Below, in pieces: positions 9,279 to 18,628 of a stretch of 64,000 nt of DNA. The DNA lies in contig NZ_CP022736.1 of NCBI RefSeq assembly GCF_002257565.1, positions 4,216,001 through 4,280,000 of the forward strand, written 5' to 3'. Source of the DNA: Herbaspirillum sp. meg3. GTDB taxonomy: Bacteria; Pseudomonadota; Gammaproteobacteria; Burkholderiales; Burkholderiaceae_D. The number at the start of each line of letters is the position of its first letter. Within the stretch, counting starts at the first letter, position 1. The translations under genes and the position numbers were made by a program. Below the pieces are notes generated by a model. It had not been told where the DNA came from and searched no databases. It was given only the letters and a program-made list of their open reading frames with translations.

Positions 9279-10352
9279 TTACTTCACTTGTGCTTCGGTG
9301 TAGTAGCCGCTGCCGACCAGCACTTCTTTCCAGTTGCTGGCGTCAACGCTGACCGGCTTCAACAGGTACGAAGGGATGACCTTGACGCCATTGTTATAGG
9401 TCTTGGTGTCGTTGATGGTTGGTGCTTTGCCCGACAATACGGCGTCAACCATGGAAACAGTGACCTTGGCCAGTTCACGTGTGTCCTTGAAGATGGTCGA
9501 ACGCTGTTCGCCGCGGATGATGGACTTGACCGAAGGCACTTCCGCATCCTGACCGGTCACGACCGGCATTGGCAGCTTCGGTGTACCGTAGCCGACGCCC
9601 TTGAGCGACGAGATGATACCGATACTGATACCGTCATATGGCGACAGCACTGCATCAACGTGCGCATTGCCGTAATAGGCGCTCAGCAGGTTATCCATGC
9701 GGGCTTGCGCAGTCGCGCCGTCCCAACGCAGGGTCGCAACCTTGTCCATGCCCAGCTGTTTGCTGCGCACGACCAGCTTGCCCTTGTCGATGTATGGCTT
9801 CAGCACCGACATGGCACCGTTGTAGAAGAAGAATGCGTTGTTGTCGTCAGCCGAGCCGCCGAACAGTTCGATATTGAACGGACCCTTGCCGCCCTTCAGA
9901 TCCAGCGCCTTTTCGATGTACGACGCTTGCAGCACGCCGACCTGGTAGTTATCGAAAGTTGCGTAGTAGTCGACGTTCTTGGAGTTGCGGATCAGGCGGT
10001 CATACGCGATGACCTTGATGCCTTTGTCGGCAGCTTTTTGCAGCACATCGGACAAAGTCGTACCGTCGATCGCAGCGATAACCAGTACTTTCACGCCCTT
10101 GGTCACCATGTTCTCGATCTGCGCCAGCTGATTCGGGATGTCGTCTTCTGCGTATTGCAGGTCGGTCTGGTAGCCTTTTTCCTTGAATACCTTGACCATG
10201 TTGTTGCCGTCGGCAATCCAGCGAGCCGACGATTTGGTCGGCATGGAGATCCCGATCAGGCCTTTGGTCTGGGCGCTGACTTGCGCGCTCACAGCCATCA
10301 GACCCATGCTCAGGCCGAGTGTCAGCCCGGCCAATACCGATTTGAGTTTCAT
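9279..10352 (-). CDS. chvE: Periplasmic multiple sugar-binding protein ChvE
   Basis: 357 residues. Signal peptide about 1-27 (ends VSAQ/VSA), then the mature start GLIGISMPTKSSARWIADGNN, strongly ChvE-like. The Peripla_BP_4 fold binds monosaccharides such as galactose, arabinose, xylose or glucose in the periplasm and delivers them to GguAB. A 200-bp gap with a stem-loop separates it from gguA, which allows more binding protein than transporter to be made. A dyad ATTAGA-N10-TCTAAT about 90 bp before the start is a candidate regulator site. Confidence 0.9.
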   Translation of the reverse strand: MKLKSVLAGLTLGLSMGLMAVSAQVSAQTKGLIGISMPTKSSARWIADGNNMVKVFKEKGYQTDLQYAEDDIPNQLAQIENMVTKGVKVLVIAAIDGTTLSDVLQKAADKGIKVIAYDRLIRNSKNVDYYATFDNYQVGVLQASYIEKALDLKGGKGPFNIELFGGSADDNNAFFFYNGAMSVLKPYIDKGKLVVRSKQLGMDKVATLRWDGATAQARMDNLLSAYYGNAHVDAVLSPYDGISIGIISSLKGVGYGTPKLPMPVVTGQDAEVPSVKSIIRGEQRSTIFKDTRELAKVTVSMVDAVLSGKAPTINDTKTYNNGVKVIPSYLLKPVSVDASNWKEVLVGSGYYTEAQVK

Positions 10353-10440
10353 ACTTCTTGTCTCCTAAGTTGTTTGTTGTTTTACTAGCAATGCAGAACG
10401 CGCGGGGGACGTTTTATTCTGCAAGGCCTCTACGATAACC

Positions 10441-10462
10441 ATTAGAGCAATACATTTCTAAT
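10441..10462. promoter_or_regulatory. Dyad ATTAGA-N10-TCTAAT upstream of chvE
   Basis: A perfect 6-bp inverted repeat 90-110 bp before the chvE start. Its right half within TTTCTAATGA is repeated at 1477-1486 in front of the LysR gene. The size and symmetry fit a LysR-type box, so GbpR-like control of chvE is the simplest reading. This has not been tested. Confidence 0.5.
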
Positions 10463-10553
10463 GATTTTTTTCATGAAACCAATATTGTTTTCAGCATCAC
10501 TTTTTGCGCAAACACCGTAATTATCAACAACTCGCGTCTACAGTATTTGCGAC

Positions 10554-11585
10554 TTACGCTGCCTGCGCGGTTGGTTTGACGACAGCGCCGCCGGTATTCG
10601 CATCTGAAGCCTTGGCCGCACCCAGCGACATTAAGCGCTGAGCCAGACAAAACACGAACAGCAACACGCCAATCACAATCTTGGTCCACCACGAACTCAA
10701 CGTGCCGTCAAAAGCGATCAGGGTCTGGATTACGCCCAGGATCAGCACGCCGGTCAGCGTCCCTGCCACGTAACCGTAGCCGCCGGTCAGCAAGGTGCCG
10801 CCGATGACCACCGCTGCGATGGCGTCCAGCTCCGTGCCTTGCGCATGCAAACCGTAGCCGGACAACATATAGAACGAGAACAATACACCCGCCAGTGCCG
10901 CGCAGAAACCACTGAAAGCGTAAATCGCGATTTTGGTGCGACCGACCGGCAAACCCATCAGCAAGGCCGAGTGTTCGTTGCCGCCGATCGCATAAACGGC
11001 GCGGCCGAAACGGGTGAAATGCGCCAGATAGATCGCCAGCACCAGCATCAGCACCGCGATCACCACGCTGGGCGAGACAAAGGCGTCGCCGAGTCCCAGC
11101 TCCAGCCGCGTCTGCGACATCGCCACGTACAAGGGATCGTCGATGGTAATGGAATTGATGCTGATCAGATAACACAAGCCGCGCGCCAGGAACATCCCCG
11201 CCAGTGTGACGATGAAGGGCTGCAGCTTGAAAAAATGGATCAGCGTGCCCATCGCCGCACCGAACAAGCCGCCCAGCATCAGCACGCAGACGATCACCAG
11301 CAAGGGATGCCAATGCCATGCATGCAGCAGATACGCCGAGATCATCGTCGTCAGCGCCAGTACGGAACCGACTGACAGATCGATGCCTCCCGACAGAATG
11401 ACGAAGGTCATGCCGATGCCGATCACCAGCAGAAAAGCGTTGTCGATCAGCAGGTTGAGCACCACCTGCGCCGAAAAGAAGCCGTCGTAGGCGACCGAAC
11501 CCATCGCGAACAGCACCACCAGCAAGGCGACGGTGACCAGCGAGGTGAAGTAAGGCGTCGCCAGCAAGGAGCGAAAATTCTTCAT
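10554..11585 (-). CDS. yjfF: Sugar ABC transporter permease, YjfF type
   Basis: 343 residues, about nine to ten TM helices of the BPD_transp_2 family. It has ILSGGIDLSVGSVLALTT near residue 65 and VVIGGTLLTGGYGYVAG near residue 265. It is the second permease of the YtfQRT-YjfF-type system, 16 bp after the first permease gene. In E. coli this system takes up galactofuranose; here arabinose or galactose is also possible. The C-terminus is an Ala/Gly-rich tail. Together with YtfT it should form a heterodimeric channel. Confidence 0.87.
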   Translation of the reverse strand: MKNFRSLLATPYFTSLVTVALLVVLFAMGSVAYDGFFSAQVVLNLLIDNAFLLVIGIGMTFVILSGGIDLSVGSVLALTTMISAYLLHAWHWHPLLVIVCVLMLGGLFGAAMGTLIHFFKLQPFIVTLAGMFLARGLCYLISINSITIDDPLYVAMSQTRLELGLGDAFVSPSVVIAVLMLVLAIYLAHFTRFGRAVYAIGGNEHSALLMGLPVGRTKIAIYAFSGFCAALAGVLFSFYMLSGYGLHAQGTELDAIAAVVIGGTLLTGGYGYVAGTLTGVLILGVIQTLIAFDGTLSSWWTKIVIGVLLFVFCLAQRLMSLGAAKASDANTGGAVVKPTAQAA

Positions 11586-11601
11586 GATTTATCCTGAATG
11601 C

Positions 11602-12696
11602 TTAGACTTGATTGCCCGATTTGAACAAGCGCAGGCGGCGGAACTCAGGTGACTGCGACAGACAAACCAGGAACACCACCACCGACTTGACCACCATATT
11701 GACTTCCGGCGGCACGCCCAGCGAATAAATGGTGTAGGTCAGCGCCTGAATGATCAGCGCGCCGATCACGCTGCCGACCAGGCTGAACTTGCCGCCGGCC
11801 AGCGAGGTGCCGCCCAGCGTCACGGCCAGGATGGCGTCCAGCTCCAGCAGCAGGCCGGCGTTGTTGGCGTCGGCGCTCTTGATATTGGCGCTGATCATCA
11901 GCCCTGCCATACCGGCGCAGGCGCTACAGAAGATATAGACGAAAAAGATCAGCGCTGCCGTACGGATACCCGCCAGGCGCGACGCCACCGGGTTGATGCC
12001 GACCGACTGGATGAACAGTCCCAGCGCCGTCTTGCGCATCAGCAGCGCCAGCACAATGAACATGCCGGCCACGATGAATAGCGAGAACGGTAAGCCGAAC
12101 AGATAGCCGCTGCCGATGTAGAAGAACGGCTTGTAATACACCGTGATGATCTGTCCATCGGTCATCAGCTGCGCCAGGCCACGCCCCGCCACCATCAGGA
12201 TCAGCGTCGCGATGATGGGCTGCAAGCCCAGCGTCGCTACCAGCAGGCCGTTCCACGCGCCGCACAGGATTGCAGCCCCCATTGCAGCGGCAATCGCCCA
12301 ACCCATGGGGATATTGCTGGCGTATTCCTGCACGCCGTTGTTCATCACCATGGTGCCGCCGATCAGCATCGCCGCGACCGTACCGGAAATCGCCACAACC
12401 GCGCCGACCGAAATATCGATGCCGCGTGTGGCAATCACCAGCGTCATGCCCAGCGCCGCCAGCATCAGCGGCGCTGCGCGGTTGACGATGTCGATCACGC
12501 TGCCGTACAGATGGCCGTCCTTGAGCTCGATGCGGAAGAAACCCGGAATCATGAAGAAATCGATCAGCAACAGTACTGCCAGCGCCCCCAAAGGACGTGC
12601 CAACGGATGGTGCAAAGCGTGACGCAACCCCCGCCAACCAGCGACGCCGTTCTTGTCCTGCCCAGAAACCAGATTTGAATTCATTGATGCACTCAC
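11602..12696 (-). CDS. ytfT: Sugar ABC transporter permease, YtfT type
   Basis: 364 residues. It has a roughly 30-residue hydrophilic N-terminal segment, then about ten TM helices with the ATRGIDISVGAVVAISG motif and LGGTSLAGGKFSLVGSVIGA, typical of the family. Its ATG overlaps the ATPase stop by 4 bp (12693-12696), so it is translationally coupled to ytfR. Paired with the YjfF-type permease. Confidence 0.87.
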   Translation of the reverse strand: MSASMNSNLVSGQDKNGVAGWRGLRHALHHPLARPLGALAVLLLIDFFMIPGFFRIELKDGHLYGSVIDIVNRAAPLMLAALGMTLVIATRGIDISVGAVVAISGTVAAMLIGGTMVMNNGVQEYASNIPMGWAIAAAMGAAILCGAWNGLLVATLGLQPIIATLILMVAGRGLAQLMTDGQIITVYYKPFFYIGSGYLFGLPFSLFIVAGMFIVLALLMRKTALGLFIQSVGINPVASRLAGIRTAALIFFVYIFCSACAGMAGLMISANIKSADANNAGLLLELDAILAVTLGGTSLAGGKFSLVGSVIGALIIQALTYTIYSLGVPPEVNMVVKSVVVFLVCLSQSPEFRRLRLFKSGNQV

Positions 12697-14285
12697 ACTG
12701 CTTCTCCCACCATTTTGCCCGCACTCTTGCCCACACTTTCGCCTGCGATCACCTGCAATACCGACGCATCGTCGAGCTCGCCGCGCAGGTATTCGCCGCA
12801 GCCTTCACGATCGCGCAGCACCAGCATGCGGTCGCTGCAGCGCAGGACTTCGGGTATTTCGGAAGAAATGAAAAGAATCGCCATGCCTTTGTGGCACAAC
12901 GCCATGACGAAATCCATGATCTCCTGCTTGGCGCGCACGTCGATACCGCGCGTCGGTTCATCCAGGATCAGCATGTCGGGATCGGTCGCCAGCCAGCGTG
13001 CCAGCAATGCTTTTTGCTGATTGCCGCCGGACAGTGAACCGATCGGCGTATCGATGTCGGGCGTCTTGATGCCCAGCCATTTCACGTAATCGGAGGCAAT
13101 CTGCTGTTGGCGCTTGCGGGGAATCACGTGCAGCAGGCCATTGCGTGCTTGTAACGCGAGGATGATATTTTCACGCACCGACAGCTCCAGAATCGCGCCC
13201 TCTTTCTTGCGGTCTTCGGAGCAGAAACCGATACCCGCCGAAATCGCATCGCGCGGCGTGGAAAATTTTACTGCCTCACCCTTGATGCTGATCGTGCCGC
13301 TGTCGGCCTTGTCGGCGCCGAACAGCAAGCGCGCCGCTTCGGTACGGCCGGAACCGAGCAGGCCGCACAGGCCGAACACTTCGCCGGCACGCAAATCCAA
13401 ATCTTGCGGCGCAAGCGCGCCCTTGCGTCCCAAGCCGCGCGCCTGCAGAAATACTTCGCCATCGCGGGCGGCCGGCGTGATCTCGGCATTGGCGGCCAAG
13501 GCATTGCCTGCGGCGGTGGCATCGATCTGCACGCCCACCATCTTGTTGACCAAGTCGAGCCGCGACAATTCGCTGGCGGCGTATTCGCCTTCACGTACGC
13601 CGTTGCGCAGTACGGTGATGCGGTCGGAGATTTCGTAAGTCTGATCAAGGAAATGCGTGACGAACAAGATCGCCATGCCTTCGTCACGCAGGCTGCGCAA
13701 GACTTTGAAGAGCAGTTGCACTTCCGCTTCATCAAGACTGGAAGTAGGCTCATCGAGAATCAGCACGCTGGCCGACACGCTCACCGCACGTGAGATCGCC
13801 ACCATTTGCTGGATCGCCAACGGATACGAAGACAGCGGCTTTTGCACGTCGATATGCAAATCGAGCTTGGCCAGCAGCTTGGTCGCGCGGCGGTGCATCG
13901 TGGTCCAGTCGATGGGACCGAAGCCGCCCCATTTGCGCGGGTAGCGGCCGATGAAGATATTCTCGGCCACCGATAAGTTCGGGCACAGATTCACTTCCTG
14001 ATACACCGTGCTGATGCCAAGCTGCTGCGCTTCCAGTGTGGAGCCGGGCTGAATCGCATGGCCCTTCAGCAAGATGCGGCCGCTGTCGGGCGTGTACACA
14101 CCGGTCAGCACTTTGATCAGGGTTGACTTGCCGGCGCCATTTTGCCCCATGAGGGTATGGACTTCGCCGGGATAGAGACGCAGGCCGACATCTGTCAGGG
14201 CCTTCACGCCGGTGAATGCTTTGTGGATGCCGATTAATTCCAGCGCCGGTTCGGCACTGGTGGCAACTCTGGTTGCGTTCGACAT
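12693..14285 (-). CDS. ytfR: Sugar ABC transporter ATP-binding protein, YtfR type
   Basis: 530 residues with two ABC domains. Walker A is GQNGAGKSTLIKVLTG near residue 50, with Walker B VLILDEPTSSLDE. The second half has LSGGNQQKALLARWLATDP and LILDEPTRGIDV. Good match in size to RbsA/YtfR proteins. It drives the YtfT/YjfF permease pair. 253 bp with two inverted repeats separate it from ytfQ. Confidence 0.9.
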   Translation of the reverse strand: MSNATRVATSAEPALELIGIHKAFTGVKALTDVGLRLYPGEVHTLMGQNGAGKSTLIKVLTGVYTPDSGRILLKGHAIQPGSTLEAQQLGISTVYQEVNLCPNLSVAENIFIGRYPRKWGGFGPIDWTTMHRRATKLLAKLDLHIDVQKPLSSYPLAIQQMVAISRAVSVSASVLILDEPTSSLDEAEVQLLFKVLRSLRDEGMAILFVTHFLDQTYEISDRITVLRNGVREGEYAASELSRLDLVNKMVGVQIDATAAGNALAANAEITPAARDGEVFLQARGLGRKGALAPQDLDLRAGEVFGLCGLLGSGRTEAARLLFGADKADSGTISIKGEAVKFSTPRDAISAGIGFCSEDRKKEGAILELSVRENIILALQARNGLLHVIPRKRQQQIASDYVKWLGIKTPDIDTPIGSLSGGNQQKALLARWLATDPDMLILDEPTRGIDVRAKQEIMDFVMALCHKGMAILFISSEIPEVLRCSDRMLVLRDREGCGEYLRGELDDASVLQVIAGESVGKSAGKMVGEAV

Positions 14286-14361
14286 GGCAATTCCAGAAAA
14301 GAAAAGACGGCGGACCTAAAATTTAAGCCCGCCGTACAAAGCCTTTTTTTACAGAAGGCCC

Positions 14362-14425
14362 GACACCATGCCGATGACAGGATGCAATCATCGCCTTATC
14401 AACAGACAGCCAATGGCATGGTGTC
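14362..14425. repeat. 11-bp inverted repeat with 42-nt loop between ytfQ and ytfR
   Basis: GACACCATGCC at 14362-14372 is exactly complementary to GGCATGGTGTC at 14415-14425. Another short dyad (ACGGCGG/CCGCCGT, 14313-14336) lies nearer ytfR. They may be RNA structures in the long leader of ytfR. Confidence 0.5.
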
Positions 14426-14508
14426 AGACCCTCAAGGCCCAGGGGGATACTCCAGAGGAGGAGAACAAGACCGGGGACGTCGCCGCCCCCGGCGATACGA
14501 TCAACACT

Positions 14509-14530
14509 GATTCAGAGTAGTCTCTGAATC
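14509..14530. other. Perfect stem-loop just after ytfQ
   Basis: GATTCAGAG / CTCTGAATC, 9-bp stem with a TAGT loop, 9 bp past the ytfQ stop. There is no T run, so it is more likely a transcript-stabilising or attenuating hairpin than a full terminator. Confidence 0.65.
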
Positions 14531-14538
14531 AACACCGA

Positions 14539-15510
14539 TCAATATTTACGATTAGGGAATTCCTTGGCTGCCACTTCCGCAGGGAATACGCCTTCTTCCG
14601 TTGTGATGCGCTTCGGCACTTCCTTGCCGGCCTTCACATCCTTGGCGATCGACATGAGTTGTGGTCCGAGCAACGGGCTGCACTCGACGGTGACGTTGAG
14701 CTTGCCGGCCATCATGGCTTCAAACGCGCCCTTTACGCCGTCGATGGAGATCACGAGGATATCCTTGCCCGGTTTCAGGCCGGCTTCTTCGATCGCCTGA
14801 ATAGCGCCGATGGCCATGTCGTCGTTATGCGCGTAAAGCACATTGATCTTCTTGCCGTCAGCCTTCAAGAAAGCTTCCATCACTTCCTTGCCCTTGGCGC
14901 GGGTGAAATCGCCGGTTTGCGAGCGGATGATCTTCAGGTTCGGATTGGTCTTGATGATTTCTTCGAAACCGGCCTTGCGGTCGATTGCCGGTGCCGAGCC
15001 GACAGTACCTTGCAATTCGACGATGTTGATGTCGCCGGCAGGCATGGTCTTGGCGCGATCCAGCAACCAGCGTGCGGCACGGCGGCCTTCTTCAACGAAA
15101 TCGGATCCGATGAAAGTCACATACAGCGATTTGTCGGTGACGTTGACGGCGCGGTCAGTCAGGATCACAGGGATCTTGGCGGCCTTGGCTTCGCGCAGGA
15201 CGGTGTCCCAGCCCGACTCAACCACCGGCGAGAAAGCGATCACGTCGACTTTTTGTGCGATGAAAGAGCGGATCGCCTTGACCTGGTTCTCTTGCTTTTG
15301 CTGCGCATCGGCGAATTTCAGGTTTACGCCGGCCTTCTTGGCCGCGTCCTTGATCGAAACGGTATTGGCGGTGCGCCATTCGCTTTCGGCGCCGACTTGC
15401 GAAAAACCCATTGTCAGCGGCTTGTCTGCGGACATGGCGGTGGACATGACGCCCAAGCCCAAAGTCATGCAAACGGCGGCGCCCAGCAGTGTTCTGCGTG
15501 TCATTTTCAT
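14539..15510 (-). CDS. ytfQ: Periplasmic sugar-binding protein, YtfQ type
   Basis: 323 residues from the ATG at 15510, which has GGAGAC at a good distance. An upstream in-frame ATG would add ten residues before the signal peptide. Signal peptide about 1-29 (ends MSA before DKPLTMGFSQVG). The mature start and FIGSDFVEEGRRAARWLL and AHNDDMAIGAIQAIEEAG blocks are characteristic of YtfQ. Binds furanose-form or related sugars and passes them to YtfT/YjfF. It is divergent from the aldose epimerase gene. Confidence 0.88.
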   Translation of the reverse strand: MKMTRRTLLGAAVCMTLGLGVMSTAMSADKPLTMGFSQVGAESEWRTANTVSIKDAAKKAGVNLKFADAQQKQENQVKAIRSFIAQKVDVIAFSPVVESGWDTVLREAKAAKIPVILTDRAVNVTDKSLYVTFIGSDFVEEGRRAARWLLDRAKTMPAGDINIVELQGTVGSAPAIDRKAGFEEIIKTNPNLKIIRSQTGDFTRAKGKEVMEAFLKADGKKINVLYAHNDDMAIGAIQAIEEAGLKPGKDILVISIDGVKGAFEAMMAGKLNVTVECSPLLGPQLMSIAKDVKAGKEVPKRITTEEGVFPAEVAAKEFPNRKY

Positions 15511-15897
15511 TGCGTTGTCTCCAATTATGTTTATCAACACGATCTGTTTTTATTGGTGTCCGGCGTGATCGAACCGAGGGTGATCCGACTTGTACGCCGT
15601 CATTTTGCGTGTTCGCTTGCACGTGGCGTGCAGCGAAATGTGCGGATCAATATTAGGAGCGTGAGGAATATCTATCCAATGAATTTTTCGTACCTTCCGA
15701 TACTGAAACAGACATGACGCTTTACCTGACTACATCCGTGACGGAATGCTGAAATCGAGATCATTTTTGATATCAATCTTCATTAATTTTTCATTATTCC
15801 GCATCAGTAGCGAATGTTAGGATCGGCCCTGTTTTACCCAAGCGGAGCAGACCGCACAGCATCCGCATTGATATTTGAGACAAGCAAACGAGACGCC
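15511..15897. promoter_or_regulatory. Divergent promoter region ytfQ / aldose epimerase
   Basis: 387 bp without a convincing gene. The left part (to about 15650) is GC-rich and the right part AT-rich. The palindrome TTGATATCAA (15767-15776) shares TTTGATATCA with the promoter of the LysR gene (1512-1521), suggesting common control. Confidence 0.4.
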
Positions 15898-16800
15898 ATG
15901 ACTACACCCGCCATTGAAGTGCTCACCCTGCAATCGGGTCGGCAACGCCTTAGCGTATTGCCAACCTTGGGAGCAAGCGTCGCAGCCTGGGATCTGCAGT
16001 GGCGCGGTCAATGGACGCCTTTGTTTCGCCCTTGGGCTGGCGGCAGCGATCTCTATACGACGGCGTGCTTCCCGCTGGTGCCATGGTCCAATCGCATCAC
16101 CGAAGGCGGCTTCATGCACAAGGGCCTGCACTACCCGGTGTTGCAAAACCGTACCGGAGAAAACTACCCCATCCATGGCGACGGCTGGCTGCAGGCATGG
16201 CAAGCCGAAGCCTATACCGACAGCAGCGTGGTATTGACGCTGAGTTCGGAACAATACGACGGCGATCCCTACACCTATGCCGCGACGCAAACGCTGACCT
16301 TGCGTGACGACGGCCTGGAGATCGACCTGCAAGTCACCAACCGTGGTGCAGACGAACTGCCCTTCGGCCTTGGCCTGCACCCTTACTTTACGCGCAATGC
16401 TGCGACGCGGCTGCAATCGCGCGCCGACGGCGTCTGGCTGTGCGGCGCTGATCCGATTCCGACCGGCCATACGCAGCATTTTCCGGCGACCTTTGACTAC
16501 AACCAGTTTGCGCCGGTGGATTTCCCTGCCGACGGACCGCTGATCGACAACTGTTTCACCGGCTGGGATGGCGTCTCCCGCATCGACTATCCCGACCGCG
16601 GCCTGCGCATCGAGATGCGCATGGAAGACTGCAACGGCTACAGCCTGATGTACCGCCCACCCGGCCTCGACTATTTTTGCCTGGAACCGATCACGCATCC
16701 TATCGATGCCTTCCATATGCCTGGCCGCGATGGCCTGGTCAATCTGGTTCCCGGCGCTTCGATGCGACTGCTCACACACTTCAAGGTGAGCGAACTCTGA
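15898..16800 (+). CDS. Aldose 1-epimerase (mutarotase) family protein
   Basis: 300 residues from the ATG at 15898; an upstream in-frame ATG would add 28 unconserved residues. The GalM-type beta-sandwich has FPLVPWSNRI near the N-terminal third, HGDGWLQAW with the substrate His, FGLGLHPYF with the catalytic His, and a C-terminal CLEPITHP with the catalytic Glu. It interconverts alpha and beta anomers so that the imported sugar suits the C1 dehydrogenase. The gene is followed 2 bp later by dgoK, so they form one operon. Confidence 0.88.
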   Translation: MTTPAIEVLTLQSGRQRLSVLPTLGASVAAWDLQWRGQWTPLFRPWAGGSDLYTTACFPLVPWSNRITEGGFMHKGLHYPVLQNRTGENYPIHGDGWLQAWQAEAYTDSSVVLTLSSEQYDGDPYTYAATQTLTLRDDGLEIDLQVTNRGADELPFGLGLHPYFTRNAATRLQSRADGVWLCGADPIPTGHTQHFPATFDYNQFAPVDFPADGPLIDNCFTGWDGVSRIDYPDRGLRIEMRMEDCNGYSLMYRPPGLDYFCLEPITHPIDAFHMPGRDGLVNLVPGASMRLLTHFKVSEL

Positions 16801-16802
16801 AC

Positions 16803-17792
16803 ATGACACAAGCAATGCAAACATCTTCATCCACCGGCCTGATTGCGCTCGACTGGGGCACGTCGTCCCTGCGCGCCTATCGTTTCGACAAACAAGGCAA
16901 GGTCGTCGACAAACGTGCGCTGCCCTGGGGCATCATGAATTTACCGCCCGCCGAAAACGGCGCAGATACTATCAACGACGATAGCACTGACGCCGGTTTC
17001 CGACGCGCACTGCAAGCCGCTTGCGGCGATTGGCTGCGCGAGGCGCCCGGCACGCCGCTGATCGCAGCAGGCATGGTCGGCAGCAAACAAGGCTGGCGCG
17101 AAGCACCGTATCTCGACGTACCGCTGGCTGTGAGCAACATCGGCAAATCGCTGACCACCGTCGATACCGGCCTCGGCACCCCGCTGCACATCGTATCCGG
17201 CTTGCTCGAACGTTCCGCCCTGCCCAATGTGATTCGCGGTGAAGAGACGCAGGTCGCCGGCATCCTCGACCAGTTAAACGTGGAGGACATCCTGATCGGC
17301 CTGCCGGGAACGCATTCCAAGTGGGTGCATGTCACTGGTCGCCGCATTACGCATTTCGATACGTTCATGACCGGCGAGATGTATGCCGCGCTGTCCAATC
17401 ACACCATCCTCGGCCGCACCATGCAACGCGACGGCGCGCCTGACGAGGCCGCCTTTCTGCGCGGCGCAGGCGTGGCAAAAACCGCGGACGGCCGCGCAGG
17501 CATGCTGTCGAACATTTTCAGCAGCCGCACGCTGGGCCTGACCGGCGAACTCTCGCCACGCGCCCAGGCCGATTATTTGTCGGGTCTTCTGATCGGTCAC
17601 GAAATCGCAGCGCTGCTGGCATTGGCCGATGGCCGCCTGCAAACGCGCATCGCGCTGATCGGCGACGACATGCTGTGCCAACGCTACCGTCAGGTGCTCG
17701 CGCTGTACGGTGTCACGCAAGTGGAAATCGCAGAGGCAGCAACTGAACACGGTCTGTGGAAACTGGCCGAACACGCCGGCTTGATTGCCTGA
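16803..17792 (+). CDS. dgoK: 2-dehydro-3-deoxygalactonokinase
   Basis: 329 residues. The ATG at 16803 almost touches the epimerase stop. The N-terminal phosphate-binding segment IALDWGTSSLRAYRFD and GLPGTHSKWVHV, GEMYAALS and a C-terminal GDDMLCQRY block are diagnostic of DgoK. It phosphorylates 2-keto-3-deoxy-D-galactonate with ATP. Next to dgoA and dgoD it completes the De Ley-Doudoroff route. Confidence 0.93.
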   Translation: MTQAMQTSSSTGLIALDWGTSSLRAYRFDKQGKVVDKRALPWGIMNLPPAENGADTINDDSTDAGFRRALQAACGDWLREAPGTPLIAAGMVGSKQGWREAPYLDVPLAVSNIGKSLTTVDTGLGTPLHIVSGLLERSALPNVIRGEETQVAGILDQLNVEDILIGLPGTHSKWVHVTGRRITHFDTFMTGEMYAALSNHTILGRTMQRDGAPDEAAFLRGAGVAKTADGRAGMLSNIFSSRTLGLTGELSPRAQADYLSGLLIGHEIAALLALADGRLQTRIALIGDDMLCQRYRQVLALYGVTQVEIAEAATEHGLWKLAEHAGLIA

Positions 17793-17851
17793 TTACCCGA
17801 TTACCCGATCCCATTTCGTCACTACGTTTTAGTCATAAAGAAAGCAGAACC

Positions 17852-18505
17852 ATGCTGAAGAATCTTTTCCAACGCGCGCTCAGAGACTGTGGCCTCATCG
17901 CCATTCTGCGCGGCGTGCGCCCCGACGAAGTCGAAGCCATCGGCAACGCGCTGTACGAAGCAGGATTTCGCGTCATCGAAGTGCCGCTCAATTCGCCGGA
18001 GCCCCTGCAAAGCATCGCCACGCTGCGCCGCACGCTGCCGGCCGACTGCATCATCGGTGCTGGCACCGTGCTCAGCCCCGAAGCTGTTTTACAGGTCAAA
18101 GAAGCCGGCGGCGAACTGATCGTCATGCCGCATAGCGACGCGCGCGTCATCACCGCCGCCAAAGAAGCCGGATTGTGCTGCGCACCGGGCGTGGCGACAG
18201 TCACCGAAGCTTTCGCTGCACTGGCGGCGGGTGCCGACGTACTGAAGATGTTCCCGGCCGAGCAACTCGGACCGCACGTGGTCAAGGCCTGGCGCGCGGT
18301 CATTCCGGCATCGGTGGCGCTGCTGCCGGTAGGCGGCATTCTGCCGAGCAGCGTGTCGGTATTCATCGATGCCGGCGCATCCGGCTTCGGTCTCGGCTCG
18401 GCGCTGTACAAACCTGGCCTGACCGCAGCTGCCGTCGGCGAAAACGCCAAGGCCTTCGTCAGCGCCTGGCAAACCCGTGCAGCCGCCAGCGCCAGCATTA
18501 GCTAA
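17852..18505 (+). CDS. dgoA: 2-dehydro-3-deoxy-6-phosphogalactonate aldolase
   Basis: 217 residues; the start is set at 17852 because upstream in-frame residues lie inside dgoK. It is a class I KDPG/KDPGal aldolase, with LIAILRGVRPDEV and the catalytic Glu in RVIEVPLNSP. The Schiff-base Lys is in DVLKMFPAEQLG (KDPGal-type FPAEQLG wording), then LLPVGGI. It cleaves 6-phospho-2-keto-3-deoxygalactonate to pyruvate and glyceraldehyde-3-phosphate. Confidence 0.93.
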   Translation: MLKNLFQRALRDCGLIAILRGVRPDEVEAIGNALYEAGFRVIEVPLNSPEPLQSIATLRRTLPADCIIGAGTVLSPEAVLQVKEAGGELIVMPHSDARVITAAKEAGLCCAPGVATVTEAFAALAAGADVLKMFPAEQLGPHVVKAWRAVIPASVALLPVGGILPSSVSVFIDAGASGFGLGSALYKPGLTAAAVGENAKAFVSAWQTRAAASASIS

Positions 18506-18628
18506 TAACGCCAGGAAAAATAGGCAAATCAACCAGACAAACGCCGGCCGCCAGAACCGGCCAAGCATTTAACCAGCTCTGCCATCGACCATGGCCGGGC
18601 ACTACTCAGAGAAACGGATATCTCTCCG

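Noticed and set aside
8946..10388. 480-codon plus-strand frame over chvE
   Set aside because: Antisense shadow of chvE and the gguA start; no recognisable protein.
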